From contig PLJL01000001.1 of the NCBI GenBank assembly GCA_003140215.1, forward strand, positions 267,283 through 331,282: a stretch of DNA of 64,000 nucleotides, given 5' to 3'. Position numbers and translations under genes: made by a program. The stretch's first letter is position 1. Each line of letters starts with the position of its first letter. The DNA comes from Vulcanimicrobiota bacterium (GTDB taxonomy: Bacteria > Vulcanimicrobiota > Vulcanimicrobiia > Vulcanimicrobiales > Vulcanimicrobiaceae). The notes beneath the pieces were generated by a model. It saw only the letters and a list, made by a program, of their open reading frames with translations. It did not search any database and was not told the DNA's origin. Below are positions 9,201 through 18,120 of the stretch, piece after piece.

Positions 9201-11920
9201 TGCTCGGCGCCTTCGACGATCTGCGTCGCGTCCGCGTAGCTCGCGAGCTGCAACTCGACGTGGATCTTGGTGCCCGACCGCGCCGCACCACTCGGGTCGG
9301 TCGCGATCGCGCTGACCGCGAGCGGCGTGCCGGCGATCCCGACGTCGTCGGTCTTGACGCCCACCAGCGTGTCGGACGGCAGCGCGGTGAACGACTTCGA
9401 GTCGGCGACCGCGATGTTCGAAGCGTCGGTCGTCTCCGCGTCGACTTGATACGTCATCGGGAACGGCAGGTCGGCTGCGACCGGAACGCTGACGCTGCTT
9501 CTGCCGTCGGCATCGACGGTGACCGTCGACTCGAGGACGTCGGTCGACGCGTCGGGCGCTTGTTGGGGCCAGAACCAATGGCGGCCGAAGGTGAACGACT
9601 CGCGGCGCTTGGGTGTGAAGTCGGCCGGCGAGCGCGTCACGGTGAACTTCGTGGACGCACCGGCGAGCGGCGCACCGAAAAGGTACGCGTTCACGGCACG
9701 CGCCGCGACGACCGCACTGCGCGGGGCGACCTCGTGATCGAGCGCGAGATCGACCTTGAAGTTGGGGGGCTTGAACTCGGCGACCCGAAAGTCACCATCG
9801 ATCGTCTCGCCGTTGCCCGCCGACGCGCGCAGCGAGTAATATCCCAGCGCGGCGTTCTTGGGCAGCGCGACGGGGATCGAGAAGCTGCCGAACGCGTCGA
9901 GCGAACGGCGTCCCAAGTCACGGCTCTCGCCGCTGGGAAGCTTCAATGTGAGCGCGTACGACGGCGCGGTGCCGTGGCGGAGCACGCCGTCGACGAGGAA
10001 CCAGCCGACGGCGGTCAACTGGGCGGTTTCGCCGGGCTGATAGAGCGCGCGGTCCGAGTAGATGATCCCGCGCGCGAGCGGCTTCGCCGACGACCAGCCG
10101 TTGAAGAAGTCGCCGGCGTAGGCACCGCTCGACGAGTCGGTCCGGACGTAGGTCCAGTCGCCGCCGCGGCGCACGATCGTCACGAACGAGGGCGCGCTGT
10201 CCTCGCCCTTGTCGTAGGCCGCGCAGCGCCCGAACGCCGAACGCGGGAACGCGGCGACGCCCGCGGCGTCGGTGGTGGCCGTGGCGCAAAGGGCCGGCGC
10301 CGACTTTGTCTCCGCGTCGGCTTGCGACGGGTAGACCTCGACGCTCGCGCCGGCGACGGGCGTGCCGTCGGCGATGCGGTGAACGCGCACCGAGCCGCCG
10401 TCGGGGAACCATTGCGCGAACGCACCCAGATCGGTCAGTTGGACGACGCCGGACGACACGAACCGCGCATCCTTTCCGTACGTCGCCGTCACCCCGTAGC
10501 CCAGCACGCCGCCCGGCGCGCCGAGCTTGGCGCGCAGCGGGACCTCGACGGTGCGCTCGACGTTGCGTGCCGCGTGCACGTCGAACGGCGGCCACGCCGC
10601 CGAGGGCGGCAGCACGTCGCCGCGGTCGGTGTCACCGGACAGGTCGGGATACTGCACCACGTCGGCCGGGCGCAGCGGGCGGAAAATCGCGCGCACATTG
10701 CCCGGTGCGTTCACCGCGACCACGTTGAGGCGCACGTCGCGTGACGCCGGGAACACATTCGTCCCGCTCGGCGCCCACACGTCGGGCGCCAGGTCTCCGG
10801 TGCGGAAGGTCGCGCGCACCGGCGCGCCGAGGCGTTGGCCGTAGGTGTCGCGCAGATCGGCGCCGATCGTGACGGCGTAGCCGGTATTGGGTGCCAGCAG
10901 CGACGCGTTGATCCCGACGTCCTTGTACGTCGCGGCAAACGGCGTCGTCCCGCGCGGCGCCGGCGGGTCCAACGCCAGCGCGCCGAGCGACTTCGGATCG
11001 ATCGGCGTGCTGAAGATCAGCCGCGGGTTGCCGTTCGCGAAGCGCCCGCCGCTCACCAGACCGACGCGCACGAAGCGCAGCTCGCCCGGCGTGACGAAGG
11101 AGCCCGTGAAGGCCACAGCGCTCGGGAGATTGCCGTCGCGCGCGACGAGGCCCGGTTCGATCGCGATGTCGTAACGGGCGCCTTTGGCCAACGTACCGTC
11201 CGGAACGAGCACGTAGCGCCAAGCCTGCTGCGACGGATCGTACTCCTGGTTCGGCGGCGGCGTCGCTCCGGGCGAGGCGCTCGCCTTGGCGGTATCGGGC
11301 GGCACGACCATCCGAACCGCCGGACCGCCCTCGCCGTGACGGCGCAGCGAGGAGTGCGCCTCCAGCGAGGCGCGATCGAGCGCGACGTTGGACGTGAACG
11401 TGATCTTCGGCGCCAGATCGAGCATCTGATCGTGCTCGTACCGGCCGGGCAAATCGTCGAGCTTGATCGGATCGGTTTGGAACGTCCACGCCAGGTCGTC
11501 GGCGAGCGTGCGACCGCCCCGGTCGCGCAAGCCTTTGGCGACGGTAACGCGGACGCGGGTCGCCGCGGGCCACGCGCGGTCGGCTTCGAAACCGACCATG
11601 CGCGGGGTCAGAAAGCGGAAGTGCCCCGCCAACGCCGGCGCGATCGAGAAATGGGCCAGCAACGCGGTCTCGTCGGGCGACTCCAGTCGCTCGAGGGGGA
11701 TCAGGTCGGCGCTGAAGACGACGCGGATCTGCGCCAGCGTGCCGACGTCGCCGACCGGAGCGACGGCAGCGATCGGGGCCTGCATTTGCGGCGCCGGCAG
11801 CGGCAAAACGGCCGGCAGCGGCTCGCGTTTCGGCGTCGGAGCGTGCGGAGCACAACCGGCCGCGAAGAGGGCGGCGGCCAGCGTGGCGAAGGCTGTTGCG
11901 CGGCGCGCATGCCTAATCAC
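6254..11920 (-). CDS. Alpha-2-macroglobulin family lipoprotein lacking the thioester motif
   Basis: A very large (1888 residues) envelope protein. A lipoprotein signal peptide ends in the lipobox LFAAGC with Cys23 as acylation site, followed by a Pro-rich linker. Many beta-sandwich MG domains follow, including the A2M-N region with YSDRALYQPGETAQ and the A2M region around LPDDLTTWRVMVVGATADG. An alpha-helical thioester-type domain follows (SAASRLSIAGDLVLLAKRTG, QRADGGFAPYW), then receptor-binding-like beta sequence. Bacterial A2Ms trap proteases in the periplasm. The CxEQ thioester motif expected before the helical domain is absent: the aligned segment reads LKGDERLAISAASR (about residue 1400-1415). 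It is divergent from pbpC, the classic partner of thioester-containing A2Ms. Start GTG/ATG choice is supported by the signal peptide. Confidence 0.93.
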   Translation of the reverse strand: MIRHARRATAFATLAAALFAAGCAPHAPTPKREPLPAVLPLPAPQMQAPIAAVAPVGDVGTLAQIRVVFSADLIPLERLESPDETALLAHFSIAPALAGHFRFLTPRMVGFEADRAWPAATRVRVTVAKGLRDRGGRTLADDLAWTFQTDPIKLDDLPGRYEHDQMLDLAPKITFTSNVALDRASLEAHSSLRRHGEGGPAVRMVVPPDTAKASASPGATPPPNQEYDPSQQAWRYVLVPDGTLAKGARYDIAIEPGLVARDGNLPSAVAFTGSFVTPGELRFVRVGLVSGGRFANGNPRLIFSTPIDPKSLGALALDPPAPRGTTPFAATYKDVGINASLLAPNTGYAVTIGADLRDTYGQRLGAPVRATFRTGDLAPDVWAPSGTNVFPASRDVRLNVVAVNAPGNVRAIFRPLRPADVVQYPDLSGDTDRGDVLPPSAAWPPFDVHAARNVERTVEVPLRAKLGAPGGVLGYGVTATYGKDARFVSSGVVQLTDLGAFAQWFPDGGSVRVHRIADGTPVAGASVEVYPSQADAETKSAPALCATATTDAAGVAAFPRSAFGRCAAYDKGEDSAPSFVTIVRRGGDWTYVRTDSSSGAYAGDFFNGWSSAKPLARGIIYSDRALYQPGETAQLTAVGWFLVDGVLRHGTAPSYALTLKLPSGESRDLGRRSLDAFGSFSIPVALPKNAALGYYSLRASAGNGETIDGDFRVAEFKPPNFKVDLALDHEVAPRSAVVAARAVNAYLFGAPLAGASTKFTVTRSPADFTPKRRESFTFGRHWFWPQQAPDASTDVLESTVTVDADGRSSVSVPVAADLPFPMTYQVDAETTDASNIAVADSKSFTALPSDTLVGVKTDDVGIAGTPLAVSAIATDPSGAARSGTKIHVELQLASYADATQIVEGAEQAQTTVTYATVASADATSADAPVSVALTPRKPGSYRLRANVAGAADDAGETDAEVFVGGSGETVWFGRDPNSLRLKLDKPTYKPGDTATVLVQSPFPHAEVHLAVVRHGVLWETTQRTSSAAPTVRFRVTPEMLPNAAVEAFAVRRGAPPSKELADGGNALARTGFAAFGVALDGKYITATARGASAVLAPGTRQTVRVHLADAQHRPLQAQATLMVVNDAVLRLTGYRPPDLVKTVYAEQPISTRYADNRAALVLNTLRRPLEKGWGFGGGLSGEEADPRVRRKFEALAYFAGALRTDAQGNASASFTLPDDLTTWRVMVVGATADGRFGNGESTFRTTKPLVANPVVPQFARPGDRFDAGVSVTNGTGAGGTVHIDASLTGPLAFLVNGKPTATTSLDAPLDRITKAYRFAVVASATGVATATMRVRGAGRGDAFAIPVPVRDTDVTESVVQTGTTGDRAAIGLDVASGTPRDAGGVEIALASSLIPEVTVAANDALKGDERLAISAASRLSIAGDLVLLAKRTGADARTARDRALLELAILHDLQRADGGFAPYWRSDTSDPWDSLPALAALGRAGEAGIPVDSAMLSGAQRYAASVLADPTARAKWCRQDLCKAQLRLYALDGLAATGVRRTTFLSDIAAQGDALSFADRARLARLMTPAAGYGVQAAALTKSIDDQLYLTGRGGAVNLPGRYSWLADRVVAQAEALRLELVRNADGETLDRLTRSLLDMRRNGSFGCACENAAALGAIVEVAQREHPASFTATATLAGKSVARETFSGAAAPQRSTRIAMRDLPGGRSGLALAKNGSGTLHYAVTYTYRLSGAAPGRLAGLRVTRVIREANTTAVLGTMGLAAPGAALALPAAHVYDIELQIVSDHPVERVVITDPLPAGLEAVDTSFATTSPALQLQAASWSIGDQQIRADRIEAYADQLDAGVYRLHYLARTVTPGTFAWPGANAHLVGRPDEFGRSATSVVVIK

Positions 11921-11991
11921 GTTGCGCCCGATCTTCGTCCGAGCGGAGGTGCTCCCTTGTCCGACGGCGCGGCGCCGCGCAGGCGCCCGGT

Positions 11992-14214
11992 ATGATCGGC
12001 TTCGAAGCCGACCGCGTGCGGCTCGCGGCGGCCGGCATCGCGCTCGTCTTGAGTGCGCTCGCGATCGCGAACCGCCCGATCGGCCCGCGCGCCTTCGCCG
12101 GCGGGGCCAACGCGCTCGTCATCGAGGATCGCTCCGGCGTCGAGCTGGGCACCGTCCTCGCGCGCGATACCGAGCACGCCGTGCGCGTCCCGCTCGCGCA
12201 GGTCTCACCACGCTTTCTGGCGGCGATCGTCGCCGCGGAGGACGCGCGTTTCGCAGCGCACGACGGCGTCGATCCCCTCGCATTAGCGCGCGCGGCGTGG
12301 CAGCTCGCGCGCACCGGGCACGTGGTCAGCGGCGGCTCGACGATCACCATGCAGCTGGCCCGGCTGCGGTTCGGTTTGCCGCGAACGCCCGTGGGCAAGC
12401 TCGAGGAACTGCTGCTCGCGCGCCGCATCGAGGCCGGAACGCCGAAGGCCGCGATCCTCGAAGCCTACGTCAACCGAGTGCCGATGGGCGGTGACCTCGT
12501 CGGCGTGGAGGCCGGAGCCCGCACGTACTTCGGCGCGCCTGCGCGCGACCTCGACCTCGCGCACGCCGCGTTCTTGGCCGCGCTGCCCAACGATCCGGTA
12601 CGGCTCGATCCGTACGCGCATCGCGACGCACTCGAAGCGCGGCGCAGGCTGGTGCTCGCACGAATGGTCGCTGCCGGTGCGGTCGCCGCCGACGAGGCGG
12701 CGCGCGCAGCGGCGGAGCGGGTCGACGTGCAGCCGCGCAACGACGGGATCGCCGGCGCGGCGCAACTGCTGTTCCGGCTCGCCGGGAGCGCCGCGCCCAG
12801 CGCGACACGCTTGCGCACCACGATCGACGGCGAGCTGCAAGCCTTCGCCGAGAACGCGACGCAGCAGGTCGTAAGCGGGTTGAACGACCGCGGCGTGCGG
12901 GACGGGGCGGCGATCGTGATCGACAACCGCGACGGCGCGATCCGCGCGTACGTCGGATCGGCGGACTACTTCGCGCGCACCGGGGCCGGGAAGAACGACG
13001 GCGTCGCCGCGCTGCGCCAACCGGGGTCGACGCTCAAGCCGTTCCTGTACGAGCTCGCCTTCGAGCGGCGCGTGGTGCGCCCGACGACGATCTTGGCCGA
13101 CGTGCCGACCACCTACGCCCTGCCGGGGCTGCGCTCGTACAGTCCCGGCGACTACAGCGAGCGGTTCGCGGGACCGGTGCGTCCGCGTCTCGCACTCGCC
13201 GACTCGCTCAACGTCCCGGCGGTGCGCGTGCTCAGCGAGGTCGGCGTCGCGCCGTTCCTCGAGCGGTTGCGCGCGCTAGGATTCGCGCATCTCACGCGCG
13301 ACGCCGACCACTACGGGCTCGGGCTGGCGTTGGGCGACGGCGAGGTGTCGCTCGAGGAGCTGGCCGGGGCCTACGCGGCCGTCGCCAACGCGGGGCGGCG
13401 CGTGCGAGTGCACGCGCTGGCCGACCCTGCGGGCGCGCCGCCGGCCGCCGACCGCGTCGGCGCTGCGTCGGAATGGGCACTGGTCACCGACATCTTGGCC
13501 GATGCGCACGCCCGGGCGCGTGCGTTCGGCGTCGCGTCGCTGTTGCGCACACCGTTCGCGAGCGCGGTGAAGACCGGCACGTCGTCGGACTTTCGCGACA
13601 CCTGGACGATCGGTTTCACTCGCGACTATACCGTCGGAACGTGGGTCGGCAACTTCGACGGAGCGCCGATGCAGCGGGTCAGCGGCGTGACCGGCGCGGC
13701 TCCGCTGTGGAACCGGATCGTGCGGCACCTAGCCGAGCGCGACCCGCCGCCGGCCTTCGCGGCGCCGCAAGGGTATGCGCGCCGGCCGATGTGTGCGACG
13801 ACCGGGGTGCGGCCGACGCGCGATTGTCACAGCATCGTCGGCGAATGGCTCGATGCGCGCGACCTCGTCGCCTGGCAAGCTCCGCCGGCGCCGTTGGGCC
13901 GCACCTACGATGCTTGGCTCGCGGCCCAGCCGCCGCACGCTCACGAAGCGTTGCGCATCGTCGCGCCGCGCGACGGTGATGTCTACGTCGCCGCCGCCGG
14001 TGCGCGGATCGCGGTCGTTGCGCGCGGTACGCAACGTCCGACGTGGGAGCTCAACGGCCGCGCGCTCGCGGCCCGCGACGCGCGTTGGACGCTGCCGCTG
14101 GCGCGCGGCCGCTGGACGCTGCGTGCGCACGACGCCGGGCGCGTCGATGCCGTCACGTTCACCGTCGGCGACCCGCTGCCGCGCACCCACCGCGCGGGGT
14201 TCACGATTCGCTAG
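11992..14214 (+). CDS. pbpC: Penicillin-binding protein 1C, bifunctional peptidoglycan synthase
   Basis: A 740-residue class A PBP of the 1C type. It has an N-terminal membrane anchor (about 9-25), then a GT51 glycosyltransferase domain with EDARFAAHDGVDP and GGSTITMQLARLRFG. The transpeptidase domain carries RQPGSTLKPF (SxxK), a SLN motif in LADSLNVPAVR and KTGTSSDFRDTW. A C-terminal BiPBP_C-like domain (about 640-740) includes RRPMCATTG. All active-site motifs are intact. It is divergent from the alpha-2-macroglobulin gene with 71 bases between them, the pairing seen in E. coli yfhM-pbpC. It probably repairs peptidoglycan at sites of damage, with A2M guarding the periplasm; that coupling is knowledge of the family rather than visible here. 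Confidence 0.95.
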   Translation: MIGFEADRVRLAAAGIALVLSALAIANRPIGPRAFAGGANALVIEDRSGVELGTVLARDTEHAVRVPLAQVSPRFLAAIVAAEDARFAAHDGVDPLALARAAWQLARTGHVVSGGSTITMQLARLRFGLPRTPVGKLEELLLARRIEAGTPKAAILEAYVNRVPMGGDLVGVEAGARTYFGAPARDLDLAHAAFLAALPNDPVRLDPYAHRDALEARRRLVLARMVAAGAVAADEAARAAAERVDVQPRNDGIAGAAQLLFRLAGSAAPSATRLRTTIDGELQAFAENATQQVVSGLNDRGVRDGAAIVIDNRDGAIRAYVGSADYFARTGAGKNDGVAALRQPGSTLKPFLYELAFERRVVRPTTILADVPTTYALPGLRSYSPGDYSERFAGPVRPRLALADSLNVPAVRVLSEVGVAPFLERLRALGFAHLTRDADHYGLGLALGDGEVSLEELAGAYAAVANAGRRVRVHALADPAGAPPAADRVGAASEWALVTDILADAHARARAFGVASLLRTPFASAVKTGTSSDFRDTWTIGFTRDYTVGTWVGNFDGAPMQRVSGVTGAAPLWNRIVRHLAERDPPPAFAAPQGYARRPMCATTGVRPTRDCHSIVGEWLDARDLVAWQAPPAPLGRTYDAWLAAQPPHAHEALRIVAPRDGDVYVAAAGARIAVVARGTQRPTWELNGRALAARDARWTLPLARGRWTLRAHDAGRVDAVTFTVGDPLPRTHRAGFTIR

Positions 14215-14286
14215 GGAGACACGCCGGTACCAGGGCACAGCTTTGCAATGCAAAGGATACGCGGCGTCAGCCGCGAAGGCCGCGCC

Positions 14287-14625
14287 ATGGATCGTCGCAT
14301 CGGCTTGACGCTGCTCGCCGCGCTCTTGATCGCACCGGCCGCAACCGCGGTCGCGGCCGAAGGCCTCGCCGCCCTCGGAATCGCCGCCCCCGGGCACGCC
14401 TTCGAAGGCGTCTTCGCGCGACTCGGGGTTACGAACACCTCGCCGCTGCCGCTGCGTCAGGCGTGGTACCTGGGTCTGTACATCCTTGCCCCGGGCGGCG
14501 CGGCGGCGCTCGCCGGAGCGGCTGCGTTCGCGGCGCCGGGCCGGCGCGTGCCGCTGTTCGTGCTCGCGGCGCTGGGCCTCGGACTCGCCGCGTACTGGAT
14601 CCTGATGTCATTGGCCGACGCCTGA
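14287..14625 (+). CDS. Small membrane protein of unknown function
   Basis: A 112-residue hydrophobic protein with about three membrane segments (residues roughly 6-25, 52-75 and 85-108). The first could be a signal peptide. I place the start at the ATG at 14287, which has GAAGG eight bases upstream and begins directly at a typical positively charged N-terminus (MDRRIG). An in-frame ATG at 14248 would add 13 non-hydrophobic residues. It follows pbpC after 72 bases on the same strand. I do not recognise the family, and it is probably expressed but of unknown role. Confidence 0.6.
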   Translation: MDRRIGLTLLAALLIAPAATAVAAEGLAALGIAAPGHAFEGVFARLGVTNTSPLPLRQAWYLGLYILAPGGAAALAGAAAFAAPGRRVPLFVLAALGLGLAAYWILMSLADA

Positions 14626-14654
14626 CACGGGCGGCAGCGCAGTAGCGCCGCGGG

Positions 14655-15995
14655 CTAGAGCCGCGCGCGCAGATACTCCCCCAGCGCGTCCTGTGAGACG
14701 CGGTCCTGTTGCATGCTGTCACGATCGCGTACGGTGACCGTGGCGTCGTCGAGGGTCTGATAGTCGATCATGATGCAGTACGGCGTGCCGATCTCGTCCT
14801 GGCGGCGGTAGAGCTGGCCGACGTTGCCCTCGTCGTACTGCGTGCGACACTGCATGCGCAGGGCGCCCTCGATCGACTGCGCCCGCTCGACGAGCTCGGG
14901 CTTGTTGCGAGCCAACGGAAAGACGCCGGCCTGCACCGGCGCGATCTTCGGATGGAAGCGCAGCACCGTCCGTTCGGTGCGTTTGTCGCCTTCGACGATC
15001 GTCTCTTTGTCGTACGCGTCGATGAGCATCGTCAGGGTCGTACGGTCCATCCCGGCCGACGACTCGATGAGGATCGGCGTGTACTTCTGCTTGGAGGCCT
15101 CGTCGAAGAATTGCAGATCCTTCCCCGAGTACTCGATGTGGCGATCGAGGTCGTAGGTGCCGCGGTGCGCGATGGATTCCAGCTCGCCCCAGCCCCACGG
15201 AAAGAGGTACTCGACGTCGATCCCGGCCTTGGCGTAAAACGGCCGCTCTTGAGGCGTGAGCTCGTAGAAGCGCAGGCGCTCCGCCTTGACGCCGTAGTCG
15301 CTGTACCACTGCTTGCGCGCATTGACCCAGCGTTCGAACCACTCCAGATCGTGGCCGTCGTCGGGGACGAAGAACTCCAGCTCGGCTTGCTCGAACTCGC
15401 GCAAGCGGTAGGTGAAATTTCCCGGCGTGATCTCGTTACGGAACGACTTGCCGATCTGCGCGATGCCGAACGGCGGCTTCTTGCGCGCACTCTGATAGAT
15501 GTTCTTGAAGTTGACGAAGATGCCCTGAGCCGTCTCCGGCCGCAGGTACGTCTGCGCGGACGTGTCCTCCATCGGTCCGACCGCAGTCTTCATCATGAGG
15601 TTGAAGTCGCGCGGCTCGGTCAGGGTCCCGCTCATCCCGCAGTCAGGGCACTTGTCGCGTGACGCGATGTGGTCGGCGCGGAAGCGATGCTTGCAATTGC
15701 GGCAGTCCACGAGCTTGTCGTGGAAGGCCGCGACGTGGCCCGAGGCTTCCCAGGTGCGCGGGTGCATGACGATCGAGCTGTCGAAGGCGACGACGTCGTC
15801 GCGGCGCTCGACGTTCTCGCGCCACCACGCGTCCTTGACGTTGCGCTTGAGGATCGCGCCGAGCGGGCCGTAATCGAAAAACCCGCCGATCCCGCCATAG
15901 ATCTCGGATGATTGGAAGATGAACCCACGGCGCTTGGCCAGCGCTGTGATCTCGTCCATCGTGACGCGGGGCCGGGATTCGTCGTTGCTGCTCAC
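14655..15995 (-). CDS. glyS: Glycine--tRNA ligase, dimeric class II type
   Basis: A 446-residue GlyRS of the alpha2 type, which charges tRNA-Gly in the cytosol. Visible class II features are motif 1 around EIYGGIGGFFDYGPLG, motif 2 (FRNEITPGNFTYRLREFEQAELEFF) and motif 3 in the ESSAGMDRTTLTML segment. A zinc-ribbon insertion has CRNCKHRF and CPDCG (residues about 97-120). The C-terminal anticodon-binding domain ends YLRARL. The family's length is about 440-470, so it is complete. The alpha2 form is more common in Gram-positive-related lineages than in Proteobacteria, which use alpha2beta2. Confidence 0.96.
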   Translation of the reverse strand: MSSNDESRPRVTMDEITALAKRRGFIFQSSEIYGGIGGFFDYGPLGAILKRNVKDAWWRENVERRDDVVAFDSSIVMHPRTWEASGHVAAFHDKLVDCRNCKHRFRADHIASRDKCPDCGMSGTLTEPRDFNLMMKTAVGPMEDTSAQTYLRPETAQGIFVNFKNIYQSARKKPPFGIAQIGKSFRNEITPGNFTYRLREFEQAELEFFVPDDGHDLEWFERWVNARKQWYSDYGVKAERLRFYELTPQERPFYAKAGIDVEYLFPWGWGELESIAHRGTYDLDRHIEYSGKDLQFFDEASKQKYTPILIESSAGMDRTTLTMLIDAYDKETIVEGDKRTERTVLRFHPKIAPVQAGVFPLARNKPELVERAQSIEGALRMQCRTQYDEGNVGQLYRRQDEIGTPYCIMIDYQTLDDATVTVRDRDSMQQDRVSQDALGEYLRARL

Positions 15996-16063
15996 CGAAC
16001 GCCGACGTTTCCGCGCACGGCCCCCCGGCTCCTCACCTCAGCGCGTTCGACCCGGCGACGAGG

Positions 16064-16552
16064 TCAGCGCAGGGTCCGCCACGGGGCCGGCGGGCGCGCG
16101 ACGAAATCGCGCTGGATCTCGGCGAGGACGCGGCGGTGCGAGGCGAACTCCAGCAGGTCCGCCGCCTCGGCGAAGCTCACCCAGCGGTGCGCGTCGTGCA
16201 CGTCTTCGAGCGCCGCCTCGCCGGGCCGGACATGGGCGACGAAAAACGGGACGTGTACCACGCGGTCGCGCACCGGATCGTAGAACGCATCGAGCTGGCC
16301 CGCGGTGAACAGCGTCTCGAGCTCGAGCCCCGTCTCTTCGAGTAGCTCGCGGCGCGCGGCATCGGCCCCGCGCTCGCCCTCCTCGACGCCGCCCATCACG
16401 AACGTCCACGCGCCGGCGAACGCGCCACGCGAGCGCCGCAGCAAGAGCACGTCTGCACCACGCAGCACGACGACCGCAACCGCATCGGGACGGCTGTCGG
16501 GTTTCAGCTGGCTTTCGCTCGCGGCTGGGTTTCGGCGCGCAGCTGGCCGCAC
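16064..16552 (-). CDS. Nudix hydrolase
   Basis: The Nudix box is complete: GGVEEGERGADAARRELLEETGL fits GX5EX7REUXEEXGU (described here by position, about residues 54-76). The enzyme should hydrolyse a nucleoside diphosphate linked to another moiety; the substrate cannot be told. The fold is otherwise a single domain of about 135 residues (VAVVVLRGADVLLLRRSRG at its start). The open frame begins at GTG 16552, inside the end of rlmN, so the true start could be a little downstream and the first 20 residues are uncertain. It is co-directional with rlmN and probably coupled to it. Confidence 0.87.
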   Translation of the reverse strand: MRPAARRNPAASESQLKPDSRPDAVAVVVLRGADVLLLRRSRGAFAGAWTFVMGGVEEGERGADAARRELLEETGLELETLFTAGQLDAFYDPVRDRVVHVPFFVAHVRPGEAALEDVHDAHRWVSFAEAADLLEFASHRRVLAEIQRDFVARPPAPWRTLR

Positions 16553-17586
16553 GCGGCCGCGATGTCGCGGCCCATCGGCGTCCGCACCGTCACGCCGACA
16601 CCGTGCTGCTCGAGGATCTTGGCGAACTCCCAGATGCGGCGCTCCTCAGAACCGCGCAACGCCGCGTCGGGCGTGCTGTTGTACGGGATCAGGTTCACGT
16701 GGTACAGCGGGCCCTGCATGAGCCGGGCCAGGTCGCGCGCGTGCTCGTCGCCGTCGTTGACGCCGGCGAGCATCACGTATTCGAAGAATACCTTGCGGTG
16801 CGTCTTGTCGATGTAGCGCGCAACGGCGCCCAACAGCGCTTCGGTCGACCACTTGCGGTTCACCGGCATGAGCTTCGACCGCGTCGCGTCGGTCGGTGCG
16901 TGCAGCGAGATCGCCAAGTTCACCTGCGTGTGCTCGTCCGCGAAGCGGTCGATCTTGTCGACCAAGCCGACGGTCGAGATCGTGATGTGACGGTGGCCCA
17001 GGCCGAAGCCCTGCGGATCGTTGAGCAGCGCGACGGCGCCCATGACCTCATCGTAGGCGGCGAACGGCTCGCCCATCCCCATGAACACCACGTTGGTGAT
17101 GCGGCGGCCGGCGCGCGCGAGCTGCGTAGCGAAGTAGCGCGCCTGATCGAAGATCTCCGTCGCGCTCAGATTGCGCGTGAAGCCCGCCTGTCCGGTGGAG
17201 CAGAACGTGCACGCATACGCGCAGCCGGCCTGCGACGAGATGCAGACGGTCGTGCGGCCGCCGTGATGCTCCATGAGGACCGCTTCAACTTCGTTGCCAT
17301 CGTGCAGGCGGAACAGACCCTTCGTCGTTTGCCCGTCGCTCGAACGCTGGATCACGACCGGCTCGACCGCATCGAGCGCGAAGCCCGTCGCACCCAGCGC
17401 GGTGCGCAGCTCTTTGGGCAGCGTCGTGATCGCCTCGAGGTCGGCGACGAGTTCTTTGGCCGCGGCGCGGTAGAGCTGGTCGATGCGGTACGGTTTCACA
17501 CCGTGCGCCGAGGCGAGCGCCGCGCCGTTTTCGTAGCCGGCGCGGCGCGCTTTCTCGTCGATCCACAGGTCCCGGGCGCGCAGCAT
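16504..17586 (-). CDS. rlmN: Dual-specificity 23S rRNA/tRNA adenine-C2 methyltransferase RlmN
   Basis: A radical SAM enzyme of 360 residues that methylates A2503 of 23S rRNA and A37 of some tRNAs. The cluster-binding motif CAYACTFC places Cys at 122, 126 and 129. The nearby Cys115 and C-terminal Cys346 (AAACGQL) match the catalytic pair of E. coli RlmN (C118/C355). GMGEPFAAYDEV, ISTVGLV, LAISLHA and the N-terminal HhH-like region (YRIDQLYR) also match. Length is normal. It lies downstream of the fasciclin gene (36 bases) and its end overlaps the Nudix frame. Confidence 0.97.
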   Translation of the reverse strand: MLRARDLWIDEKARRAGYENGAALASAHGVKPYRIDQLYRAAAKELVADLEAITTLPKELRTALGATGFALDAVEPVVIQRSSDGQTTKGLFRLHDGNEVEAVLMEHHGGRTTVCISSQAGCAYACTFCSTGQAGFTRNLSATEIFDQARYFATQLARAGRRITNVVFMGMGEPFAAYDEVMGAVALLNDPQGFGLGHRHITISTVGLVDKIDRFADEHTQVNLAISLHAPTDATRSKLMPVNRKWSTEALLGAVARYIDKTHRKVFFEYVMLAGVNDGDEHARDLARLMQGPLYHVNLIPYNSTPDAALRGSEERRIWEFAKILEQHGVGVTVRTPMGRDIAAACGQLRAETQPRAKAS

Positions 17587-17622
17587 GACGGGCTATTCTA
17601 CCACGCCACGCTCGCAGGGGAA

Positions 17623-18120
17623 CTACTGAAGCATGACCTTGTCGATGGTGTTGACCGAGCCGTTGCCGGCGCGCATGTCGGATTGCAGCAGATGCGCGCC
17701 GCCGACGGTCGTGCGCTCGCCGTCGAGGCCGAAAGCGACCTCGCGACCGGCCGCGTTGCCGATGGATCCGCCGGTGACCGCGGTATCGCCGTCACGCATG
17801 CGGATCAGGTCCTTCACGATGTGGCCGAGCAGCACGGTCTTGAGGCGCACCGGGTCGCGCAACAGCGCGTCGCGCTCGGCCGTCGGGAGCTTGGCGAAGG
17901 CTTCGTCGGTGGGCGCGTAGACGGTTATCGGGCCCGGGGCCCGCAGCATATCGTCGAGACCCGCGGTGTGGACGGCGGCGACGAAGGTGGTCAGATTCTT
18001 CTGTTGGGCGGCCAGGTCGAGCACGGTCGCTGCCGGCTGGGCGAAGGCCGGGGCGGCCAACGCCAGGGCGAAGAGCGAGGCGGCGAGCGATCGGCATGCC
18101 GCAATACGGGTAAGGCGCAT
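17623..18120 (-). CDS. Secreted fasciclin (FAS1) domain protein
   Basis: A 165-residue exported protein with a clear signal peptide (1-27, cleavage near APAFAQPA) and one FAS1 domain. The domain has the family hallmarks TVLDLAAQQKNLTTFVAAVHTAGL, ITVYAPTDEAFAKLP, LLGHIVKDLI and a C-terminal NGSVNTIDKVML. FAS1 proteins act in adhesion or as periplasmic/extracellular binding modules. The start is supported by a strong ribosome site GGAGGAAGG just upstream of the ATG. The AT-rich gap behind it (18121-18244) probably holds its own promoter. No partner gene is evident. Confidence 0.93.
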   Translation of the reverse strand: MRLTRIAACRSLAASLFALALAAPAFAQPAATVLDLAAQQKNLTTFVAAVHTAGLDDMLRAPGPITVYAPTDEAFAKLPTAERDALLRDPVRLKTVLLGHIVKDLIRMRDGDTAVTGGSIGNAAGREVAFGLDGERTTVGGAHLLQSDMRAGNGSVNTIDKVMLQ

